From contig NZ_JOHY01000047.1 in the NCBI RefSeq assembly GCF_000721495.1, positions 18,107 through 82,106 of the forward strand: 64,000 nt of DNA. The letters are read 5' to 3'. The notes below the pieces were generated by a model that searched no databases, was not told the DNA's origin, and saw only the letters and a list, made by a program, of their open reading frames with translations. Below are positions 52,397-58,706 of this stretch, piece after piece. Made by a program: the position numbers and the translations under genes. The DNA is from Streptomyces sp. NRRL F-5123 (GTDB lineage Bacteria; Actinomycetota; Actinomycetes; Streptomycetales; Streptomycetaceae). Every line of letters begins with the position of its first letter. The stretch's first letter is position 1.

Positions 52397-52840
52397 GTGA
52401 GTCTGAGTCCGCGCGAGGTGTTTCTCCGGCTTGTCCATGGTGTCGCCGACGGGAACTCAAGCGAGTTGCCTGACCTCTACGGCGAGGTCACCGACGTCCG
52501 GCATCCGATGGCGACGCCGGAGTCCGAGCCGTTGACGAGTCGGCAGGCGCTCCGGGAGCACTTCACGGTGCCTCCGGAAGTCCGGGAGTCCTTGCCGAAG
52601 AGGAGTGTCGTCGACGTCGTCGTCCACGAGACCGCCGATCCTGAAGTGATCGTCGCCGAGTTCGCCTACGAGTTCACGTTGCCGGACGACTCCACGGCCA
52701 AGGTGCCCTGCATCTTCGTCATGCGTGTGCGGGACGGTCAGATCATCGAGTCACGCGACTACATCGACCCGATCCGTAGATACACGGCACGAGGGGACCT
52801 TGACCACCTCATCGCGTCGTTGCGCAAGGGCGTTTCCTGA
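52397..52840 (+). CDS. NTF2/SnoaL-like small protein
   Basis: 147 aa cone-fold protein. PREVFLRLVHGVADGNSSELPDLYGEVTDVRHPM at the N-terminus, PCIFVMRVRDGQIIESRDYID near the end. Such proteins are isomerases, cyclases or simple ligand binders; no catalytic residue stands out. GTG 52397 start. Divergent from the orphan DUF397 and XRE remnant, and 59 bases before the secreted protein gene. Confidence 0.8.
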   Translation: MSLSPREVFLRLVHGVADGNSSELPDLYGEVTDVRHPMATPESEPLTSRQALREHFTVPPEVRESLPKRSVVDVVVHETADPEVIVAEFAYEFTLPDDSTAKVPCIFVMRVRDGQIIESRDYIDPIRRYTARGDLDHLIASLRKGVS

Positions 52841-52899
52841 ACCCCGCACTTCCGATGGGATGCTAGCCTCCCCCTCATTCGCCAAGGGGGAGGCAACGA

Positions 52900-53790
52900 G
52901 TGAGAAAACGACTGGGTTTCGCGTTCGTACTGGCACTCTTGACCGGAATCGCCAGTTCCTCGACGACGTCCGCCTACGCCGCTACGGACAGGAGCGGGGC
53001 GGAGCGGCTGAGCATCCCGAACAGCAGCCCTTGCCGGGCGGGCCGCACCGTCATGGAAGGCATGGTCAAGGGGCCGGACAGCCAGCTCTACATCATTTTC
53101 ACCAAGGCGGGCGGGGCGGAACCGGTCCTGTCCAGGTGGCTGCGCGACGGCACGGCCTGGGACGGTGCCAGCTGGACCTGCGCCGGAGCGCCGACCTCCA
53201 TGCCGGCTGTCGGCCACGGCAACGACCTCGCCTACAACCCGGACTACCTCGGCACGGGCCCTGCGCTCATTGCCACCCAGGGAAGTCAATCGGCCTACCC
53301 GAGCGCCGACGTGGGGATTATTCACCTCAGCTCGTCGGGGGCCATCGGCGCGAGCGAGGTCGTCCATCTGCCCATCGGCAACATCAGCGGCCTCTGCTAC
53401 AGCGATACGGCCGCAGGCGGAGCCGGGAAATACGCCGCCCGCCGCCTGGGCAGCTTGTGGACCCATCCCGGCTCAGGCGCGCTGACGAGCGGATGGACGC
53501 TCGTGAAGAGCAACCTGACGATTCACGACAATCGTTCCGACCAGGGCATTGACTGCTCCGAGAACTACATCTGGAACAGCAATTCCATCAACACGTCGAC
53601 CCCCGATACCGGGTGGAACTGGGTGTACCAGTACAACTGGTCCGGAGGTGACGTGGAGAGCGATATCGGCATCCCGGGCAACAACCTCACCGACGAGCTC
53701 GAAGACATCACCCACGTGGGAAGCGACTTCTTCGTCGGCATCAACCGGAACGGCGGGAGCCCGGACTCGGTGAAGGTCTTCACCGAGTGA
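52900..53790 (+). CDS. Secreted protein of unknown function, propeller-like
   Basis: 296 aa. Signal peptide (MRKRLGFAFVLALLTGIASS, cleavage near SAYA-A). The mature part has repeated strand-turn units with Gly-rich and Tyr/Asn-rich loops (GHGNDLAYNPDYLGTGPALI, IGNISGLCYSDTAAG, YIWNSNSINTST, DELEDITHVGSDFFVGI), suggesting a beta-propeller like secreted TagC-type proteins. It has three cysteines, and fewer Arg and more Asn/Ser/Thr than its neighbours, suggesting transfer. AAGGGGGAGG precedes GTG 52900. No known family. Confidence 0.75.
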   Translation: MRKRLGFAFVLALLTGIASSSTTSAYAATDRSGAERLSIPNSSPCRAGRTVMEGMVKGPDSQLYIIFTKAGGAEPVLSRWLRDGTAWDGASWTCAGAPTSMPAVGHGNDLAYNPDYLGTGPALIATQGSQSAYPSADVGIIHLSSSGAIGASEVVHLPIGNISGLCYSDTAAGGAGKYAARRLGSLWTHPGSGALTSGWTLVKSNLTIHDNRSDQGIDCSENYIWNSNSINTSTPDTGWNWVYQYNWSGGDVESDIGIPGNNLTDELEDITHVGSDFFVGINRNGGSPDSVKVFTE

Positions 53791-53810
53791 GGTTGCCCCT
53801 CAGACGCTAC

Positions 53811-53850
53811 GAGGCGGGGCCACGGGGGTGTTGCCCCGTGACCCCGCCTC
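53811..53850 (-). terminator. Terminator of the second DUF397 gene
   Basis: 17-bp arms at 53811-53827 and 53834-53850 with one mismatch; a duplicate of the hairpin at 51966-52005. Confidence 0.85.
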
Positions 53851-53860
53851 GGTCGTGCGT

Positions 53861-54169
53861 TCAGACGGTGTGGGCCTGGGCGAAGCCCAGGAAGTGGTAC
53901 CACTCGGCGGGGGAGAAGGCGAGTTGGGGGCCTTCCTTGTCCTTGGAGTCCCGCACATGGACGGTCCCGGGGCAGGAGGCGACCTCGACGCAGTCGCCGT
54001 CCGGACCACTGCTGTGGGAAGACTTGTGCCAAGCCACAGCGACCTCGACGCAGTCGTCCCCCGAGCTGCCGCTGTAGCTGGACTTCCGCCAGGAGAGCGC
54101 GACTTCGACGCAGTCGCCGGAGCTACCACTGCTGTAGCTGCTCTTGAACCAGGTGAGGTTGGTGGTCAT
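53861..54169 (-). CDS. DUF397 small acidic protein with three tandem motifs
   Basis: 102 aa. Three W-x-KSSxS...CVEVA repeats (LTWFKSSYSSGSSGDCVEVA, LSWRKSSYSGSSGDDCVEVA, VAWHKSSHSSGPDGDCVEVA) before the common VHVRDSKDKEGPQLAFSPAEW end. Ordinary DUF397 proteins have one such unit. Its ATG overlaps the stop of the XRE gene (ATGA), so the two are coupled. Predicted antagonist or co-factor of that regulator. Confidence 0.92.
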   Translation of the reverse strand: MTTNLTWFKSSYSSGSSGDCVEVALSWRKSSYSGSSGDDCVEVAVAWHKSSHSSGPDGDCVEVASCPGTVHVRDSKDKEGPQLAFSPAEWYHFLGFAQAHTV

Positions 54170-55017
54170 AGCTCTCCTCGCAGTCGCAACAGCAAGCCCC
54201 TGGACTCCTCAGGGGTGAGGGCCTGCGTGCGCAGTTTTGCATACCGCTGCCGGAGAATGCTGACCACTTTGGGGTCGGTGATGAGCTGGCCGGTTTCCTG
54301 TCCTTCGCTGTACGCGAGCCACTGGTTTTCCGGGGTCTCCAGCAACCTGACCGGCCCGTCGAGGCCGGGGTGCACGCCTGTGTTCTCCGGGAGCAGTTGG
54401 ATCGCGATGTTCCGCTGGCGACTCAGCTGTACGACGTGGTCGATCAGCTCGATCGTGGCCTCACGGCCGCCCGTCTGCCGACGAAAGATGTGCTCGTCGA
54501 GGATGAAACTGAAGGCCGTGTTGGGTCGATCGCTGAGAAGCTGCTGCCGCTCAGCCCGTGCCACCCACTGGGTGTCGATCTCCTCATCGCTGAGGGGCGG
54601 AAGCCGGTCCTCGAACAACGCACGCGCGTAGGCCTCCGTCTGGAGCAGGCCTGGCACCACGCGACACTCGTACGTATCCAAGTTGACCGCGATTTGCTCC
54701 TTGCGCGCCCACTGCCGGAACCAACTCGCCAGCCCCGGCTGGCGAGCCACGTGCCGCAGCGCCTTCCGCAAGACGCCGGTCCCGCCGAGGTGGGGCTCGG
54801 CCCTCTCCGCGAAATCAGGGTCCGGCATGCGCCGCCCCTGCTCGATCGAGGCGACCGTGTGCTGCGAGAGGCCGACGTGGGCGCCCAGCTCCTCCCGGGA
54901 CAGGCCGGAGAATTCGCGTAAAGCCATGACGACGGCCCCGAACGTCTTCAGGCTGTCCGAGGGCTCGGGCTCACCTCCGCCCGCGAACGTACCGCCGGAC
55001 GTCATGTTGGCCGTCAT
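54166..55017 (-). CDS. WhiJ-like XRE-family regulator
   Basis: 283 aa. Helix-turn-helix LREFSGLSREELGAHVGLSQHTVASIEQGRRMPD, then the DUF5753 sensor domain typical of the WhiJ/BldB-linked family (YECRVVPGLLQTEAYARALF, HIFRRQTGGREATIELIDHVV, IAIQLLPENTGVHPGLDGPVRLLE, VVSILRQRYAKLRTQALTPEES). These proteins repress development genes until relieved by a DUF397 partner. ATG 55017 follows GGGAGG. Coupled to the DUF397 gene and divergent from the ATPase gene. Confidence 0.93.
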   Translation of the reverse strand: MTANMTSGGTFAGGGEPEPSDSLKTFGAVVMALREFSGLSREELGAHVGLSQHTVASIEQGRRMPDPDFAERAEPHLGGTGVLRKALRHVARQPGLASWFRQWARKEQIAVNLDTYECRVVPGLLQTEAYARALFEDRLPPLSDEEIDTQWVARAERQQLLSDRPNTAFSFILDEHIFRRQTGGREATIELIDHVVQLSRQRNIAIQLLPENTGVHPGLDGPVRLLETPENQWLAYSEGQETGQLITDPKVVSILRQRYAKLRTQALTPEESRGLLLRLRGEL

Positions 55018-55106
55018 AGGCCACCTCCCGCACACTGGGCCCCGCAGGGTCACTCCGCTGGAGGACATGCTCACCCTCGGTGACGCGTACTGTCCACAGT
55101 TTGTGC

Positions 55107-55129
55107 GCGTACGCTTGCTCAGCGTACGC
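55107..55129. promoter_or_regulatory. Candidate operator between the XRE and ATPase genes
   Basis: The 8-bp palindrome GCGTACGC occurs twice, at 55107-55114 and 55122-55129, separated by TTGCTCA. It lies in the 159-base divergent promoter region and is the most regular sequence there. A likely site for the XRE protein. Confidence 0.5.
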
Positions 55130-55176
55130 GGTGCGGTGCTGGGATCGCGGGGGCTGAGCAGGGCACATTGGGCTCC

Positions 55177-55650
55177 ATGACGACTCACGCAGCTCCCCAA
55201 CTGCCGTGTGCAGAGGGTGAGTTCAGGCAGCAGTTCAGTTCGACCCGGCGCGGTGCGCGGCTCGCCCGGCAGCTCGCGCTCTACCAGCTCAGTACGTGGG
55301 GGATCCCGCACACGATGGCCGTGTTCGATGCGGCGGAGATCGTCGTGGGCGAGCTGGTGGCGAACGCGGTGACCCACGGGTGCGTGGCCGGCCGGGACTT
55401 CGAGGTGTGGATGCGGCTGCGCAGCGGCACGCTGCGGATCGAGGTGTCCGACACCCGCACCGAGCGTCGGCCCCCGGGCCCGGGCACGCTCACACCCCCG
55501 CGCGAACTCGCCGAGACCGGGCGCGGGCTGATGCTCGTGGAGGCGCTCGCCGACCGCTGGTCGGTACGTGACCGGATCCCGATCGGCAAGACGGTACGAG
55601 CCGAACTCGACCTCCCCCTCCCGCCGGTGCGGCCCCGTGTCCGTAGCTGA
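55177..55650 (+). CDS. RsbW/SpoIIAB-type ATP-binding regulatory protein
   Basis: 157 aa GHKL ATPase domain alone: ARLARQLALYQLSTWGIPH, N box IVVGELVANAVTHG, G1 RIEVSDTRTERRP, G2 ETGRGLMLVEALADRWSV. Proteins of this type act as anti-sigma or anti-anti-sigma kinases, and in WhiJ-like loci they form the third member of the module beside XRE and DUF397. ATG 55177 start. First gene of the rightward group leading to DUF6879. Confidence 0.92.
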   Translation: MTTHAAPQLPCAEGEFRQQFSSTRRGARLARQLALYQLSTWGIPHTMAVFDAAEIVVGELVANAVTHGCVAGRDFEVWMRLRSGTLRIEVSDTRTERRPPGPGTLTPPRELAETGRGLMLVEALADRWSVRDRIPIGKTVRAELDLPLPPVRPRVRS

Positions 55651-55697
55651 GGACGCGACTCCCGCCAGTGCCCAGCGCTACGAAGGAGGAACCCCTG

Positions 55698-56321
55698 ATG
55701 CTTGACCTGCACGTCCCCGAACTGCCCGCCGAAGGCGGTGAGCGGCTCACCCGGCTGGAATACAAGCAGGACTTCCGCGAGCGGAGCGGCTCGGTGCGCG
55801 ACGGAAACTCGTGGAAGCTGGAGCGGCGGCAGCACTTCGAGGAGACGGGCAGTGCGAGCCGCGACGCCCTGCGCCGCGGCGACTGGGACGAGGCGCTGCG
55901 CCTCTTCGCCACCCGTGAGGACAAGTTGCGGGCGGAGGCGGAGGACGACGCCCGCCGTGGCAGCGTCTTCCACCGGCTGCGGGTGGTGGAGGAGCCGCTG
56001 ACGCCGTACATCCAGTGGGAGTTGCACTCCCTGCACCCAGGGGCCCGGTTCGGCGTACCCACCCGCGTCGTCCTCGCCTCCGCCCTCACCGCCGCCGAAG
56101 CGGCGGGCCCGCTCCCCGAACTGGTGGCGATCGGCGACGGTGTCCTCTTCCGCGTGATGTACACGGACACCGGCGTCCCGGACGGAGCGATCCGCTTCAC
56201 CGACCCTGCGGTGGTGAAGGCCTGGGCCGAGTTCATGCGCGGCCTCTTCACGACGGCGGAGGACATCGCGTCCTACTTCCCCCGCGCGGTCGCCCCTCTT
56301 CCCCCGCCCCCGGCCGCATGA
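55698..56321 (+). CDS. DUF6879 family protein, copy 1
   Basis: 207 aa. From residue 37 on (SWKLERRQHFEETGSASRDA to the Pro-rich end) it is nearly identical to copy 2 at 58083, while residues 4-36 differ strongly. The family is characteristic of Streptomyces regulator islands and its function is unknown. GAAGGAGG precedes ATG 55698. ATGA overlap with the following STAND-derived gene. The 89-aa small gene that precedes copy 2 is missing here. Confidence 0.88.
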   Translation: MLDLHVPELPAEGGERLTRLEYKQDFRERSGSVRDGNSWKLERRQHFEETGSASRDALRRGDWDEALRLFATREDKLRAEAEDDARRGSVFHRLRVVEEPLTPYIQWELHSLHPGARFGVPTRVVLASALTAAEAAGPLPELVAIGDGVLFRVMYTDTGVPDGAIRFTDPAVVKAWAEFMRGLFTTAEDIASYFPRAVAPLPPPPAA

Positions 56322-57778
56322 GTACGGACGACGGCGGGGCGCCGTCGGAGGAGGAAGTGATGCGGACGGTCGTCGAAGGGCCCTACCGGGCGCTGGCCGG
56401 ACCCGCAGCCCGGCTGTTCCGCCTGCTGGACCTGCACCCGGGGCCGGACTTCGGGCTGCACTCAGCGGCTGTGGTGGCGGATCTGACCACGGGCAAGGCC
56501 CGTCAGCTCCTGGACGATCTCGTGGGCGCGAATCTGCTGGAGCAGACCGCCCCCGACCGCTACCAGTTCCACGACCTGCTGCGGGCGCACGCCACCGACC
56601 AGGCTCACGCCGAGGAGACGCCGGAGGACCGGGAGGCCGCTCTCCGCCGCCTCCTCACCTGGTACCTCCACACCGCCGACGCGGCGCAGGACTGGATCTC
56701 TCCGGGCGAGGACAATCTGCGATTGCCTCCCGCCACCGGCCCGGTGTCCCCGCTGACGTTCGCCGACTACGACGCGGCCGTCGACTGGGCCGAGCGCGAA
56801 CTGCCCATCTACCGGCGTGTGGTTGCTGCCGCGACAGCATCCGGTGACGACCGGCTCACCTGGCAGCTCGCCGAAACGCTCTGGCACGCCTGGCCCCCGT
56901 CCTCCGCCCGTGCGGAGTGGACGGGCATCGGGCAGGCCGGTGTGGAGGCTGCGGTCCGCGACCAGGATCCGGCGGTGCAGTTGCGCCTGCTGACCCGGCT
57001 CGGCATGGCGTACCGCGAGCGCGCACGCCACGACGAGGGCCTGGAATGCCTGGGCCGGGCCCTGCACCTCGCCCGCGCTATGGGGCGGCGTTTCGATGAG
57101 GCGCGGGTGCGGAACGCCATGGGCCTGATCCACCTCAGGCGGCGGGAACTCGACCTGGCGAGCGGCCATTTCGACGACGCCGGCGCGATCCTGCGCGACC
57201 TCGGGGACCAACGGCTGGCCGGCGCCGTCCACGCCAACGCGGCCACCGCGCACTACCGGGCCGGACGGCTGCCGGAAGCGGCGGTGGCACTGCGGCACGC
57301 CCTGGACGTCTACCGCTCCTCCGACGACCCGGGCGGACTCGGCAACGTCCTGCGGCTCCGGGCCGAGCTGCACCTGGCGGAGGGGCGTCAGGACGAGGCC
57401 CTCGCGGACGCCAGCCAGGCCATGGATATCGCCCTGGCCCTGCGTGACCGCACCCGTGAGGCCTACTGGCTCCTCACCCTCGGTGACGTCCAGCGCCACG
57501 TCGGCGTACGGCGACGCCCTCGCCTCGTACCAGCGCTCGGCGATGCTCCACCGCAGACTCGGCGACCGCAGCCGGGAGGCCCTCGCGTGGCGCGGCACGG
57601 GCCTGACGTACGCGGCCACCGGGCGCGAGGAGGAGGCGGCCGGCTTCCTACGGCAGGCGGCCGCCGCCCACCGCACCCTCGGGGACGCGTGGGAGGAGGC
57701 CACCGACCTCGACCACCTCGCCCGGGCCGACCCCCAGGGCGCCGACGGGCACCGGGCCCGCGTCCTGGAGCTGAATAG
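56318..57778 (+). pseudogene. STAND/TPR protein copy 1, NB-ARC domain deleted and frameshifted
   Basis: Opens with MSTDDGGAPSEEEVMRTVVEGPYRAL. This joins the start of the full-length copy 2 (MSKGDGGTSSE) directly to its residue about 288 (SEEEAEAVRTVFAWSYRAL), so roughly 277 residues holding the Walker A, Walker B and sensor motifs are gone. The winged-helix and TPR part then matches copy 2 up to LTLGDVQ. There CAGCGCCACGTCG replaces CAGCGCGCCACGTCG (near 57493), a 2-base loss. The last 94 residues are out of frame (HVGVRRRPRLVPALG...), although the true continuation, TSAYGDALASYQRSAMLHRR, is readable in another frame. Still coupled to DUF6879 by ATGA. Confidence 0.88.
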
Positions 57779-57782
57779 GTTA

Positions 57783-57795
57783 CTACACTCAGTAG
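57783..57795. promoter_or_regulatory. Candidate promoter/operator before the small gene
   Basis: CTAC-ACTCA-GTAG in an unusually AT-rich stretch (AATAGGTTACTACACTCAGT) 26-38 bases before ATG 57821, exactly where similarity between the two duplicated units ends. Confidence 0.4.
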
Positions 57796-57820
57796 CTGTC
57801 AGGGTGCCCAGGAGGCGGTC

Positions 57821-58090
57821 ATGGCTCGTGCGTGGGAAGCAGACCCGGCGGCGTTATTCGTCCGGCGACTCGGCATGTCAGCAGCGGAGACAGGCAATTC
57901 GGAAGGCGCGGACGACTGCCCGGACATCTGGCAGCTCTCGAACGGCGACATCGCCGTCATCGGACGTGACCTCACCTCCGGTTACGCGGGCCGTCTGCCG
58001 AACGGCGTGACGCTCGGCGCGGACGAGCGTCTGGTCGTGATCCCCGGCAACATGCTCAGCGCGGCGAAGGTGGACATCCCTGATGCTTGA
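57821..58090 (+). CDS. Small conserved partner of DUF6879
   Basis: 89 aa beginning MARAWEADPAALFVRRLGMS, with CPDIWQLSNGDIAVIGRDLT and GVTLGADERLVVIPGNML. This small protein is commonly encoded directly ahead of DUF6879 genes in Streptomyces. AGGAGG six bases from ATG 57821; its stop overlaps the DUF6879 start by eight bases, so the two are translated together. Function unknown. Confidence 0.85.
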   Translation: MARAWEADPAALFVRRLGMSAAETGNSEGADDCPDIWQLSNGDIAVIGRDLTSGYAGRLPNGVTLGADERLVVIPGNMLSAAKVDIPDA

Positions 58091-58706
58091 TCAGCACGTG
58101 CCAGAACTTCCCATCGAGCACGGCGTGCGGCTCACACGCCCCGAGTACCACCACGAGTTCTGGAGCCACGAGCGGTCCGTTCACAACGGCTCCTCGTGGA
58201 AGCTGGAGCGGCGGCAGCACTTCGAGGAGACGGGCAGTGCGAGCCGCGACGCCCTGCGTCGCGGCGACTGGGACGAGGCGCTGCGCCTCTTCGCCGCCCG
58301 TGAGGACACGCTGCGTGCCGAAGGCGAGGAGGACGCCCGCCGCGGCAGTGTCCTCCACCGCCTACGGGTGGTGGAGGAGCCGCTGACCCCCTACATCCAG
58401 TGGGAGCTGCACTCCCTGCATCAGAAGGCCCGGTTCGGCGCTCCCACGCGCGTCGTCCTTGCCTCAGCCCTCGCCGCCGCTGAAGCGGCGGGCCCGCTCC
58501 CCGAACTGGTGGCGATCGGCGACCGCATCCTCTTCCGCGTGATGTACACGGACACCGGCGTCCCGGATGGAGCGATCCGCTTCACCGACCCCGCGGTGGT
58601 GAACGCCTGGGTCGAGTTCATGAGCGGCCTCTTCGCGACAGCGGAGGACATCGCGTCCTACTTCCCCCGCGCGGTCGCCCCGCTTCCGCCGCCCCCGGCG
58701 GCATGA
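58083..58706 (+). CDS. DUF6879 family protein, copy 2
   Basis: 207 aa, same length as copy 1 and almost the same from residue 37 to the end (LRRGDWDEALRLFAAREDTL, EEPLTPYIQWELHSLHQKAR, DTGVPDGAIRFTDPAVVNAW). Its N-terminus (MLDQHVPELPIEHGVRLTRP) differs. Coupled upstream to the 89-aa gene (8-base overlap) and downstream to the STAND gene (ATGA). Confidence 0.9.
   Translation: MLDQHVPELPIEHGVRLTRPEYHHEFWSHERSVHNGSSWKLERRQHFEETGSASRDALRRGDWDEALRLFAAREDTLRAEGEEDARRGSVLHRLRVVEEPLTPYIQWELHSLHQKARFGAPTRVVLASALAAAEAAGPLPELVAIGDRILFRVMYTDTGVPDGAIRFTDPAVVNAWVEFMSGLFATAEDIASYFPRAVAPLPPPPAA

Noticed and set aside
56318..57778. Copy 1 STAND gene as a normal short TPR protein
   Set aside because: Direct comparison with copy 2 shows the ATPase domain missing at a sharp junction and a 2-base loss, so it is a derived, broken copy.
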